Source: Bacillota bacterium
GTDB taxonomy: Bacteria > Bacillota > Clostridia > Oscillospirales > Ethanoligenentaceae
Assembly (NCBI GenBank): GCA_023391535.1
Contig: JAEWAU010000092.1
Coordinates: 1-58,850, forward strand
Length of the DNA stretch: 58,850 bases
Direction: 5' to 3'
The stretch's first letter is position 1, and the number at the start of each line of letters is the position of its first letter. The notes beneath the pieces are model-generated. The model was not told where the DNA came from. It searched no databases and worked only from the letters and a program-made list of their open reading frames with translations. The position numbers and the translations under genes are program-made. Shown in pieces: positions 26,930 to 35,290 of the stretch.

Positions 26930-27997
26930 ATGAACCAAAAGAAAACGCATTGCGGCACCGGCACCGCCGGCGGCACCGGCACTGCCGGCCTCGCCCGGCG
27001 CGCACTCGCCCTGCTGCTGGCGGCCTCCGCCGCCCTGCTCACGGTTTCCTGCGCGAAAAAGCGGGCCTGTCTTTCCGAAACCAGGTTCGTACTCAACACC
27101 ACCTGCACCGTGAGCCTCTACGACAAGCAGAGCCAGAAAATCCTCACCGGCGCGTTCGCGCTGCTCACGCATTACGACGACCTGCTGAGCACCACCATCC
27201 CGGGCAGCGACATCTACCGCATCAACCGCGCGGGCGGCAAGCCTGTGAAGGTGAACGCCGATACGATCGCCGTCATCCGCAGCGGTATCCGGTACAGCGA
27301 GCTTTCGGGCGGGCTGTTCGACATCACCGTGGGCGCGCTCACCTCGCTGTGGAACATCGAGGGAAGCAACCCCAAAGTGCCGTCAGGCGCCGCCATCAAG
27401 GCCGCCATGGCCACCATCAACTACAAAAAAATCGCGATCTCCGGCGACACGGTGACGCTTGAAAACCCGAAGGCCCAAATCGACCTCGGCGGCGTGGCCA
27501 AGGGCTTCATCGCCGATAAAGTCGGGGCGTATCTGACCTCCAAAGGGGTGCGCAGCGCCATCGTCAACCTGGGCGGCAATGTACTCACCGTAGGTTCCAA
27601 AACCGGCGGGCAGCCGTTCATCGTAGGCGTGCAGCAGCCGTTTCAGGACCGCAACGAGGATATCGGCTACCTGTATGTTTCCGGCCGTTCCGTGGTAACC
27701 TCCGGCATTTACGAGCGCTATTTTATTCAGGATGGAAAAACCTACGCGCACATTCTGGACCCGCGCACCGGCTACCCCGTGCAGAACGATTTGAGCTCGG
27801 TGACCATCATCTCCGACAAATCGGGCGACGGCGACGGCCTTTCGGCCACCTGTTTCCTCCTCGGCGTGGACAAGGCCGAAAAGCTCATCGAATCGCTCCC
27901 GGATACGGAGGCCATCTTCATTAAGAAGGACGGAAGCACCGTCAAAACCCCCGGCATCGGCAGCAAGGTCAAATTCGTGCCGGCTTCCGGCTCGTAA
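26930..27997 (+). CDS. apbE: FAD:protein FMN transferase (ApbE family), lipoprotein
   Basis: 355 residues. A Gly/Thr-rich N-terminus precedes a lipoprotein signal ending LLTVSC (Cys at about 42). The ApbE core follows, with landmarks FDITVGALTSLWN, IDLGGVAKGFIADKV, NLGGNVLTVG, YERYF and AHILDPRTGYP. The enzyme uses FAD to attach FMN covalently to Thr/Ser of extracytoplasmic proteins. It is divergent from the NDH-2/EET operon, matching the FmnB role in Listeria. Its protein substrate is not obvious inside this window because the operon's lipoprotein lacks an FMN-binding domain. AAAGGCGGA precedes the ATG. Confidence 0.92.
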   Translation: MNQKKTHCGTGTAGGTGTAGLARRALALLLAASAALLTVSCAKKRACLSETRFVLNTTCTVSLYDKQSQKILTGAFALLTHYDDLLSTTIPGSDIYRINRAGGKPVKVNADTIAVIRSGIRYSELSGGLFDITVGALTSLWNIEGSNPKVPSGAAIKAAMATINYKKIAISGDTVTLENPKAQIDLGGVAKGFIADKVGAYLTSKGVRSAIVNLGGNVLTVGSKTGGQPFIVGVQQPFQDRNEDIGYLYVSGRSVVTSGIYERYFIQDGKTYAHILDPRTGYPVQNDLSSVTIISDKSGDGDGLSATCFLLGVDKAEKLIESLPDTEAIFIKKDGSTVKTPGIGSKVKFVPASGS

Positions 27998-28334
27998 AAG
28001 CGGTTGCCCCGCTCTTTCTAGCATATCCCAGTTCTTCGGGTTAGTCAAGCGCCGAAATCGTTATTTGGCCACTCAAACGTGATTTTTGGCGAATCTGCGA
28101 AGATGACGTCGGAACGCCGGCCTCTCGCGGAGGATATCCGTGTGAAACGGACAGCCGCCCGGGCGCTCGTGCTCCTCTTCCATATAACGGCGGATAAAGC
28201 CCGCGGCAAAACCCAAAGAGGAACGTTTTGCGGATCCTGCCTGCCCTTTAATCGGATATTCATACAAAATAACCGCTCCAAAGCCTGCGAACGAAGGGCC
28301 TTGAAGCGGTTTTTGCTTGGGAGCCGGATTCCAT
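27998..28334. other. intergenic region between apbE and paaK
   Basis: About 335 bases. It contains a hairpin terminator at 28271-28311 and a 64-codon minus-strand frame (28073-28267) that follows a TTTGGAG at poor spacing. I do not recognise that frame and cannot support it as a gene. Confidence 0.5.
28271..28311. terminator. terminator hairpin between convergent genes
   Basis: AACCGCTCCAAAGCC pairs with GGCCTTGAAGCGGTT (with small mismatches), followed by a T-run in both orientations. It lies just past the paaK stop on the minus strand. Confidence 0.55.
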
Positions 28335-29567
28335 TCAGTACCGGTTGTCGAAAATGCGCGTGGATTTTTTTTCGCTGCGCGGCAGGTCGCCCAGTTCCAC
28401 GGGCTTCACCGCGGCGGTGATGCCGATCCTCGCCTTGAACTGGGCGCCGATCTCGCCCGCCAGCGCCGCCGCGTCGGCCGCCGCGTCCTTTTCCACGAAC
28501 AGCGTGAGGATATCCTTGCCGTTGAGATGGTCGATCATCACCTGGTATTCGCTCGAGGCGCCCTCGATTCCCTTGAGCAGCTCGTCCACCTGGCTCGGGA
28601 AGATGTTCACGCCCTTCACCTTCACCATATCGTCGGTGCGCCCCAGAATGGTGCCGATGCGCGGATAGCGCGAGCCGCAGGGGCACTCTTCGGGGACCAT
28701 GCGCGTGAGGTCGTGCGTGCGGTAGCGGATGAGGGGCGCGCCCTCCTTACGCAGCGTGGTGATCACGAGCTCGCCGCTCTCGCCGTCCGGCACCGTCTCG
28801 CCCGTTTTAGGGTTCACCACCTCGAAATAGAAGAAATCGTCCCAATAGTGCATGTGCGACCGGCCGGGGCAGTTGATGGCGATACCCGGGCCGTAGATTT
28901 CGGTGAGGCCGTAGATGTCGTAGAGCTCCACGCCCAGCTCGTCCGCGATGCGGCGGCGCATCTTTTCCCCCCAGCGTTCGGAGCCGATGATGCCTTTTTT
29001 GAGATGAATCTTATCCCGGATGCCGCGCTTCGCGATCTCCTCGGCGAGCAGCAGCGCGTAGGACGAGGTGGCGCAGAGGACGGTGCTGCCCATATCCATC
29101 ATCATGCGCAGCTGCTTATCGGTGTTGCCGGGGCCCATGGGAACGGCCATGGCGCCGAGGCGCTCCACGCCCGCCTGGAACCCGATGCCGGCCGTCCACA
29201 GCCCGTAGCCGGGCGTAATCTGCACGCGGTCGCGCTTCGTAACGCCCGCCATTTCGAAGCACCGGGCGAACATGAGCGCCCAGTCGTCCACATCCTGTTT
29301 CGTGTAGGGGATGATCACCGGCGTGCCGGTGGTGCCGGAGGAGGAATGGATGCGCACCACGTCCTCGTCCGGCACGGCCTGCAGGCCCAGCGGATAGGCC
29401 TCGCGCAGGTCGCCCTTCCACGTGAACGGCAGCTTTTCAAAGTCCTCCTGGGACTGGATCGCATCCACATCCACGCCCTCGAGCTTCTTTTTGTAAAACC
29501 CCTCCCGCTTTGTGAGGCGCCCGAGTTGCGCGCGGATGAGGTCGAACTGTTCCCGCTTCATTTTCAT
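28335..29567 (-). CDS. paaK: phenylacetate-CoA ligase-type arylacetate adenylate-forming enzyme
   Basis: About 410 residues from the ATG at 29567, which overlaps the iorB stop codon as ATGA. The adenylate-forming signature is SSSGTTGTPVIIPYTK near residue 93. Later motifs include YGLTEIYGPG, HYWDDFFYFEV and the hinge region GRTDDMVKVKGVNIFPSQV. These are typical of PaaK, which activates phenylacetate or indoleacetate to the CoA thioester with ATP. Coupled to indolepyruvate:ferredoxin oxidoreductase it can run with that enzyme to convert aryl-pyruvates to arylacetates with ATP recovery, or in the reverse direction. The T-box ahead of the operon suggests control by amino-acid supply. Confidence 0.92.
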   Translation of the reverse strand: MKMKREQFDLIRAQLGRLTKREGFYKKKLEGVDVDAIQSQEDFEKLPFTWKGDLREAYPLGLQAVPDEDVVRIHSSSGTTGTPVIIPYTKQDVDDWALMFARCFEMAGVTKRDRVQITPGYGLWTAGIGFQAGVERLGAMAVPMGPGNTDKQLRMMMDMGSTVLCATSSYALLLAEEIAKRGIRDKIHLKKGIIGSERWGEKMRRRIADELGVELYDIYGLTEIYGPGIAINCPGRSHMHYWDDFFYFEVVNPKTGETVPDGESGELVITTLRKEGAPLIRYRTHDLTRMVPEECPCGSRYPRIGTILGRTDDMVKVKGVNIFPSQVDELLKGIEGASSEYQVMIDHLNGKDILTLFVEKDAAADAAALAGEIGAQFKARIGITAAVKPVELGDLPRSEKKSTRIFDNRY

Positions 29568-30181
29568 CGAAGGCACTCCCTTTCCGCATCGCCGGCAAGA
29601 CGCACGGCCCGCGCGCCCGCGTGCAGCGCGCGAAGATTCATCTCCACAAACCGGGAAGCCACGCGCTCCCGGAGGGCCGTTTCCAGCTCGTTTAAACCAA
29701 AGGGCAGCGCGCCGGAGAAACAGGCCGCGCCCAGCAGCGCCACGTTGAGCACCCGGGCTGCGCCGCACTCTTCGCACACCGCGCCGCCGTCCACCACAAG
29801 CAGCTTCAGCGGCAGCCGCCCGAGGCAGGCGAGCATCTCCCCGCCGCTGTAAACGGAGCCGGAAAGCGAAGCCGTCACCGGCGTCACCGCTTTGGCGCTC
29901 GCCACCACGGCGCCGCCGGGCTTCAGGTACGGCAGGCAGCGCACGGCCTCGGCCGGCTCGAAGCCGAGGATCAGGTCGGCTTCGCCCTTGGGCACCATGG
30001 AGGAAAAGATCTCCTCCCCCACGCGCACATGGCTCACCACGCAGCCGCCGCGCTGCGCCATGCCGATGGTTTCGGCGGTGCGGACGAACAGCCCCCGGTT
30101 CATGGCCGCCTGGGCGATGAGCTTCGAGGCGAGCACGATGCCCTGCCCGCCCACGCCCGCGAGAACGCAGTTGAAGATCAT
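29564..30181 (-). CDS. iorB: indolepyruvate:ferredoxin oxidoreductase beta subunit
   Basis: 205 residues from the ATG at 30181 with GGAGGGG upstream. The gamma/beta-type domain opens with the family motif LAGVGGQGIVLASKLIA, then ETIGMAQRGGCVVSHVR and LILGFEPAEAVR. It pairs with the alpha subunit encoded one base upstream. Together they oxidatively decarboxylate aryl-pyruvates (from Trp, Phe or Tyr transamination) to aryl-acetyl-CoA, passing electrons to ferredoxin. Its stop codon overlaps the paaK start. Confidence 0.93.
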   Translation of the reverse strand: MIFNCVLAGVGGQGIVLASKLIAQAAMNRGLFVRTAETIGMAQRGGCVVSHVRVGEEIFSSMVPKGEADLILGFEPAEAVRCLPYLKPGGAVVASAKAVTPVTASLSGSVYSGGEMLACLGRLPLKLLVVDGGAVCEECGAARVLNVALLGAACFSGALPFGLNELETALRERVASRFVEMNLRALHAGARAVRLAGDAERECLR

Positions 30182-30182
30182 C

Positions 30183-32057
30183 TCAGTCCCCTCCTTCCGC
30201 ACCGACGGCGATGGCGGAAAACGGGCACACCTGCGCGCACAGCGTGCAGCCCGTGCAAAGCGACGGCTCGATAAACGCCTTGCCCTCCCGCACGGAGATC
30301 GCCGGGCACCCGAGCTCCCGGATGCACTTTTTACAGCCGGTGCAGGCGTCCTCCCGCACCCGCCAGGCGGGCGCGGGCTTTACGGACGCCGCGCAGGGGG
30401 AGCGGAACACCACGGCCGAGACGCCGGGGGTTTCCGCCGCCCGCTTCACGGCCTCCACGGCGCTTTCGAGCCGCAATGGGTCCGCCGTGAGGACTTTTTG
30501 CACACCCACGGCCTCGAGCACCTTCGGGATGCTCACCGGCGCGGACTGTTTCCTCATCATGGTGCGGCCCGTTCCGGGGTGCGGCTGCTGGCCGGTCATG
30601 GCGGTGGTGGAATTGTCGAGCACCACCACGGTGATATCCGCCTGATTATACACGGCGTTCACCACGCCTGTGATGCCTGAGGCGAAAAAGGTGGAATCGC
30701 CGATGAACGCAAAATGCTTTACATCCGGCTCGATGTGCTGCAGGCCCTGCGCCACGGTGATGCCCGCGCCCATGCACAGGCAGGAATCCACCATATCGAG
30801 CGGCGCGGCGTTGCCGAGCGTATAGCAGCCGATGTCGCCGGAAAAAACAGCCTTCCGCCCCTTCATGGCCTGCTTCACCGCGTAGAACGAGGCACGGTGT
30901 GGGCAGCCCGCGCAGAGCACCGGCGGCCGCACCGGAAGCTCCGGCTGCACCGGAAGATCCGGCCGCTCCGAAAGCTCCGGAGTACTCGAAAGCTCCGAAA
31001 GCGGCGCTTTTTCCGGCTCCGCTTCCCCCAGAAAGCGCGCCAGCGCCGCCCGCACCGATTCCACGCTGTTTTCGCCGGCCTGCTGCACGTCGCCCGTGAG
31101 CTTACCGCGTACGCGCACGTCCAGATTATGCTTTCCGCACAGATACGTCAGCTCCTGTTCGATGACGGGGTCGAGCTCCTCCACCACCAGCACCTCCGAA
31201 AGGCCGCGCAGGAATTCCAGCGCGCGCTTTTCGGGGAACGGGTGCGGGGTGGAAACCTTGAACAGCTTCACCGCGCCTGCGTCCGGCGCCCTGCGCCCAC
31301 CCGGCGCCCCGTGCCCGCCCAGCGCCTCGCGCACATACGCGTAGCTCACGCCGCCCGTGGCAACGCCTTTTTGCCCCTTACCCGCAACAAGGTTGCGCGG
31401 GTAATCCGAAAGCCGCTCGCCCAAAACCGGGTTGCGCGCCTCGATGGCCAGGTGGCTTTCGTAGGAAAGCCGGGGGAAAATGGTCCACCGGGGGCTTTTC
31501 TCGAACCCTTCCGGGCGGTGCGTTTCGGGCGCGTCGGCCACCTCCACCGCGGCGCAGCCGTGGCAGACGCGGGTGGTGGGGCGCAGCAGCACCGGCGTGC
31601 GGTATTCCTCCGAAAGGCGGAACGCGTCGCCCACCATGGCGTAGGCTTCCTCGGGGGAGGAAGGGTCGAACACCGGCAGCTTGGAAAACTGCGCGAAGCG
31701 GCGCGTATCCTGCTCCGTCTGGGACGAGATGGGGCCGGGGTCGTCCGCCGAAACCACCACCATGCCGCCCTTCACGCCCACATAGGCCAGGCTCATGAGC
31801 GGGTCCGAAGCCACGTTGAGCCCCACCTGCTTCATGGTTACCAGCGTGCGCGCGCCCGCATAGGACGCGCCCGCGGCCACCTCCATGGCGGCCTTCTCGT
31901 TCACGGACCATTCCACGTAAACCGAGCCGTCGTTGTTTTTCGCCACGGTTTCGAGGATCTCGCTCGAGGGAGTGCCCGGATAGCCGCACACCAGATTGAC
32001 TCCGGCGCGCAGGGCTCCCCAGGCGATGGCTTCGTTGCCCATCAGAAACTTTTTCAT
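30183..32057 (-). CDS. iorA: indolepyruvate:ferredoxin oxidoreductase alpha subunit
   Basis: 624 residues from the ATG at 32057 (GGTGGGGGA upstream). Domains in order: pyrimidine-binding domain (GYPGTPSSEIL near 24), transketolase C-like domain, thiamine-diphosphate domain (GDIGCYTLG and later FIGDSTFFASG), and a C-terminal ferredoxin region with two 4Fe-4S motifs (CTGCKKCIRELGCP and CTGCTLCAQVCP). A Pro/Glu/Leu repeat linker (SSTPELSERPDLPVQPELP) lies between domains near 365-390. It is the catalytic subunit of aryl-pyruvate oxidation and the first gene of the T-box-controlled operon. IorB begins immediately after the stop codon. Confidence 0.95.
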   Translation of the reverse strand: MKKFLMGNEAIAWGALRAGVNLVCGYPGTPSSEILETVAKNNDGSVYVEWSVNEKAAMEVAAGASYAGARTLVTMKQVGLNVASDPLMSLAYVGVKGGMVVVSADDPGPISSQTEQDTRRFAQFSKLPVFDPSSPEEAYAMVGDAFRLSEEYRTPVLLRPTTRVCHGCAAVEVADAPETHRPEGFEKSPRWTIFPRLSYESHLAIEARNPVLGERLSDYPRNLVAGKGQKGVATGGVSYAYVREALGGHGAPGGRRAPDAGAVKLFKVSTPHPFPEKRALEFLRGLSEVLVVEELDPVIEQELTYLCGKHNLDVRVRGKLTGDVQQAGENSVESVRAALARFLGEAEPEKAPLSELSSTPELSERPDLPVQPELPVRPPVLCAGCPHRASFYAVKQAMKGRKAVFSGDIGCYTLGNAAPLDMVDSCLCMGAGITVAQGLQHIEPDVKHFAFIGDSTFFASGITGVVNAVYNQADITVVVLDNSTTAMTGQQPHPGTGRTMMRKQSAPVSIPKVLEAVGVQKVLTADPLRLESAVEAVKRAAETPGVSAVVFRSPCAASVKPAPAWRVREDACTGCKKCIRELGCPAISVREGKAFIEPSLCTGCTLCAQVCPFSAIAVGAEGGD

Positions 32058-32170
32058 GCGGTCCCCCACCCTTTCGCTCCAAAACGGAGGTTCCAAAAGC
32101 GGTATTCTGCGGTTCTCCGGCCGGCGCGGATAAAATCCGTTTCCAAGCCGGAGAAAAGGGATAAAAATAT

Positions 32171-32440
32171 AAAAAAAGACCTGTCCTCAAAAAAAGGACA
32201 GATCTTGCTCTGCGGTACCACCTTAATTGGTTTACGCTAAGGTAAACCCACTCGGAAATGCAAACACATTTCGTCCCGCTAACGCCGGGCCGCGTCTCGG
32301 ATACTGGGCATAAAGCCGTTCCCCTCGCCCTCCGTGAACCATTTGCCGGACGGCCTGCCGCGGAGCTTCCATCGTCCTCCGCTCTCTTGGGGCGCCTGTA
32401 CCGGTTTGACTTTCACATCAAAGGTTTCGCTTATGCGATT
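32171..32440 (-). promoter_or_regulatory. T-box leader controlling iorA-iorB-paaK
   Basis: On the minus strand the leader ends with the T-box core AAGGTGGTACCGCAG (32224-32210), which pairs with the uncharged tRNA acceptor end. A terminator stem follows at once (AGATCTGTCC, loop, GGACAGGTCT, T-run, 32205-32171). Upstream lies a Stem-I-like region with an AGAGAGCGGAGG block near 32385. I could not settle the specifier codon by eye. The controlled enzymes predict an aromatic amino acid (Trp, Phe or Tyr); this is inference. Confidence 0.88.
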
Positions 32441-32446
32441 TTTTTT

Positions 32447-32476
32447 ATTCTACCATGCCTTCGGAGCGTTTGTCAA
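32447..32476 (-). promoter_or_regulatory. promoter of the T-box operon
   Basis: Minus-strand TTGACA (32476-32471) and TAGAAT (32452-32447), 18 bases apart, just upstream of the T-box leader. The -35 box overlaps the end of the TetR gene. Confidence 0.65.
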
Positions 32477-33063
32477 GGAATCCGGCCGCTTTCCGCGCCG
32501 GCGCGGCACCCGTTCCAAACCACCGCGAGCACGGCGTCGAGCAGCCGCCCTACGGGAAGCCCGAGCTCCTCGAGCACGGGCGGCGTAGCGATGTGGGAAA
32601 CGGCCCCGACGAGGATATGGGCCACGAGGCGGCTGTCGACATCCGCGCGGAACTCGCCCTGCCGCTTTCCCTCCTCCACGATGCGCGTGATGTTCGCAAA
32701 GATGAGCCTTTTGCGGTTTTCGTCGATCCTCTCATACGCCTCGGGCGCGCTGCGCCGGATATCGTCGAGCACGGCGGGGCTGATTCCGGAGGCAAACCGT
32801 GCCACCGGAACGATGAACTGCGAAAGCTTCTGCGCAAGCGGAAGCGATGGGTCCGACACGACGCGTTCCACCTGCGCGCCGATTTTCGCGGTGAAGTACT
32901 CCACGCAGCCCATCAGCAGCTCCCGCTTGGAGGCGAAGTGCTTATAAAGCGTCGCCTTGCCCACGCCGCAGCCGCGCGCGATCTGCTCCATCGTAACGCC
33001 CGAATACCCGGCCCCGGTGAACATCCGCAGCGCGGTTTCACAAATCCGGTCTTTCTGCTGCAA
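32473..33063 (-). CDS. TetR/AcrR-family transcriptional regulator
   Basis: 196 residues from a TTG start at 33063, chosen because a perfect AGGAGG lies nine bases upstream. The N-terminal helix-turn-helix is typical (ALRMFTGAGYSGVTMEQIA, then GVGKATLYKHFASKREL). The C-terminal half is a helical ligand-binding domain. It is encoded directly upstream of the iorA operon and downstream of an ABC-2 exporter on the same strand (75-base gap), so it most likely represses that exporter in response to the exported compound. Confidence 0.92.
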   Translation of the reverse strand: MQQKDRICETALRMFTGAGYSGVTMEQIARGCGVGKATLYKHFASKRELLMGCVEYFTAKIGAQVERVVSDPSLPLAQKLSQFIVPVARFASGISPAVLDDIRRSAPEAYERIDENRKRLIFANITRIVEEGKRQGEFRADVDSRLVAHILVGAVSHIATPPVLEELGLPVGRLLDAVLAVVWNGCRAGAESGRIP

Positions 33064-33138
33064 TCCTTATGTCCTCCTCTGCTGTGAACCGTTTCGGCTT
33101 TTCCGCCGCGTTCCCTTTTCGCTCAAATCCTCTTTTTC

Positions 33139-34329
33139 TCAAATTCTTCTGTACTTTTTCAGCACCTGCGCGTTGAGGAACAGGAACACCGCCGTGAACC
33201 CGAGCAGCACGAACAGATCCGGCCCTATGGCGCGCAGGCCGAACCCGCGGAGCGCCACGTCCGTGAGGGCATTCGCGCCATAGGTGAGCGGAAACGCGCG
33301 GGAGAGCACGGCGACCCACGCCGGCGCGCCGCGCAGGCTGAACAGGCCGCAGAGCAGAATCTGCGGCACGATGACGACGGGGATGAACTGGAACAGCTGC
33401 AGCTCGTTGCGCGCGAAGGCGGAGAGCAGCGTGCCCAGCGAAAGGGAAACCGCCGCCAGCAACAGGTTGACGAGCAGCACCAGCAGGAAGCTGCCCCGGA
33501 ACGTCACATGCAGCACGTTCATCATTTCCACCTGAACAACGAACGTCTGCACCAGCGCGAACGCGCCGAAACCCAGAAAATACCCCAGAACGATCTCGTA
33601 CCGCCGCACGGGCGTGGCCAGCAGCCGCTCCAGCGTGCCGCTCACGCGCTCCCGCAAAAAGGCGACCCCCGCGATGAGGAACACGAAGAAAAAGATGAAA
33701 AAGCCCATGAGCAGCGGAGCGATGGTTTGAAACGTCCCCGTATCGTCCGAGCCGTTGAGGTAGTCGTACGATACGCCGGGCAGCGTGAGCGCGGCGGCGT
33801 TCGCAGCGGCGGTAATCCGCGGCGCGGCCGCTTGCGGCACAGCCGCCTGCCCGCCGGACTGCGCCTGCGCCTGCCGCAGCAGGATCTGCCGTACCTGTTT
33901 CTGCGCCTGCTGCGCAATCTGCTGCACCTGCCGGCGCACGGCCGCTTCCGCCTGTTCTTTGGAATACGCCGCCACAGCCGCGGCCACCGCCTTCTTTACG
34001 GCGGCCGTCACCGCCGTCTGCGTGCCTTCCACGTGCACAGAAACGGTGGGCGCGGAATAGGCGATCACGGCGTCCGTCCGGCGATATTTGAGAGCGTCCA
34101 GCGCGGCGGCGGAGCCGGAAACCGTCGTGACGTCCGCCTCCTTTTCGAGCGCGGATAAAAGCCCCGCCGGCAGCCCCACGGCCTGCACGCGGGGTTTGCC
34201 GATATCGACGCTCAGCACGGCTTCGAGCAAGAAGAGCACCAGCACCGGCACCACGAACAGCAGGGCGAGCGTCCGGGGATCTTTGACGAGCTGCTTCATC
34301 ACCCGAAAGGCCATCGTCAAAGCGCGCAT
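33139..34329 (-). CDS. ABC-2-type exporter permease
   Basis: 396 residues. One N-terminal membrane span (about 20-40) is followed by an extracytoplasmic loop (about 42-190) containing a Gln/Ala-rich coiled stretch (KQVRQILLRQAQAQ region). Five or six C-terminal spans then form the ABC-2 core, with FLRERVSGTLERLLATPVRRYEIVLGY as the family signature. It works with the ATPase encoded one base upstream. Substrates of this family include drugs, lipids and polyketides; none can be assigned here. The ribosome site GGAGG lies inside the end of the ATPase gene. Confidence 0.92.
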   Translation of the reverse strand: MRALTMAFRVMKQLVKDPRTLALLFVVPVLVLFLLEAVLSVDIGKPRVQAVGLPAGLLSALEKEADVTTVSGSAAALDALKYRRTDAVIAYSAPTVSVHVEGTQTAVTAAVKKAVAAAVAAYSKEQAEAAVRRQVQQIAQQAQKQVRQILLRQAQAQSGGQAAVPQAAAPRITAAANAAALTLPGVSYDYLNGSDDTGTFQTIAPLLMGFFIFFFVFLIAGVAFLRERVSGTLERLLATPVRRYEIVLGYFLGFGAFALVQTFVVQVEMMNVLHVTFRGSFLLVLLVNLLLAAVSLSLGTLLSAFARNELQLFQFIPVVIVPQILLCGLFSLRGAPAWVAVLSRAFPLTYGANALTDVALRGFGLRAIGPDLFVLLGFTAVFLFLNAQVLKKYRRI

Positions 34330-34330
34330 C

Positions 34331-35080
34331 TCAAACCGCCTCCTTTCCGTTTTCGCCGCAGAACCGCAGGAACGCTTCCTCGATGTTCGCCGCGCCGGTT
34401 TGGGCGAGCAGCCCCTCCGGCGTGCCGTCCGCGAGGATGCGCCCTTCCCGCAGCAGCAGGATGCGGTCGCAGCGCTCCGCCTCGTCCATCACGTGCGTGG
34501 TGGCGAGGATAGTGCAGCCCTCCTCTTTGAGTGCCCGGAATTTTTCCCAGAACTTCCGGCGCAGCACCGGGTCCACGCCCACCGTCGGCTCGTCCAGAAT
34601 CAGCAGTTCCGGGCGCCCGAGCAGGGAAACGGCCAGCGAAAGCCGCCGCTTCATCCCGCCCGAAAAAAAGCGGACGGCCTTTTTCCGGTGCGCGCCGAGA
34701 TCCGCAAAATCCAGCAGTTCTTCCGCGCGCGTTTTCGCCTCCGCGCCGCGCAGGCCGCACAGCCGCGCGAAAAACAGGAGGTTATCCAGCGCCGAAAGGT
34801 CGCCGTACAGCGCGTCGTCCTGCGCCATGTACCCCACGGCGGACATCGCCCCGAACGACGGCACGCGCCGGCCGAACACCTCGATTTTCCCCGCCTGAAC
34901 CGCGCCCATTCCCATCATGGCCTTCACGAGCGTGGTTTTGCCGGAGCCCGAAGGGCCCAGCAGCCCCACGATCTCCCCTCTGGGAATTTTAACGCTCAGC
35001 CCGGGCAGCACCACCTGGCTGCCGAACCGCACCCACAGCCCTTCGATCGCGACCGCCGCCGTTTTTTCTTCCGCCGCCAT
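34331..35080 (-). CDS. ABC exporter ATP-binding protein
   Basis: 249 residues with Walker A GPSGSGKTT near residue 41, signature FSGGMKRRLSLAVSL near 141, Walker B LLILDEPTVGVDP and the switch histidine in TTHVMDEAERCD. It belongs to the DrrA/CcmA-type group that powers ABC-2 permeases. It is first in the exporter operon (ATPase, permease, TetR). GGGAGG precedes the ATG. Confidence 0.95.
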   Translation of the reverse strand: MAAEEKTAAVAIEGLWVRFGSQVVLPGLSVKIPRGEIVGLLGPSGSGKTTLVKAMMGMGAVQAGKIEVFGRRVPSFGAMSAVGYMAQDDALYGDLSALDNLLFFARLCGLRGAEAKTRAEELLDFADLGAHRKKAVRFFSGGMKRRLSLAVSLLGRPELLILDEPTVGVDPVLRRKFWEKFRALKEEGCTILATTHVMDEAERCDRILLLREGRILADGTPEGLLAQTGAANIEEAFLRFCGENGKEAV

Positions 35081-35132
35081 CCCCCGCGCCTCCCTGCAAG
35101 AACTTCTAGAACCGATTTGGTTTTTACAGTTC

Positions 35133-35138
35133 TATAAT
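35133..35138 (+). promoter_or_regulatory. possible -10 element before the radical SAM gene
   Basis: TATAAT sits inside GTTCTATAATGAAC (35129-35142), whose GTTC/GAAC arms form a small palindrome, in the region divergent to the exporter operon. No good -35 box was seen. It could be a promoter or a TetR operator. Confidence 0.3.
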
Positions 35139-35290
35139 GAACCGTGCGCCCGAAAAACGCAAGCGTTTTTCAAAAATTCCCCGCAAAAAGCGATCCGGCT
35201 TGCAGGAAGGGAGCGAATTGTATATACTTGGCATAGGGCGGCAGTTCGGCCGCCCGCGCGATATGCAATCGTTCGGAAAGAGGAAACGAC

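Noticed and set aside
28073..28267. A 64-residue small protein after paaK
   Set aside because: It starts on the terminator hairpin of paaK, has poor ribosome-site spacing and no family resemblance.
32171..32440. A transcription leader for the TetR gene
   Set aside because: The T-box and terminator lie downstream of TetR on the minus strand and directly before iorA; orientation fits only the ior operon.
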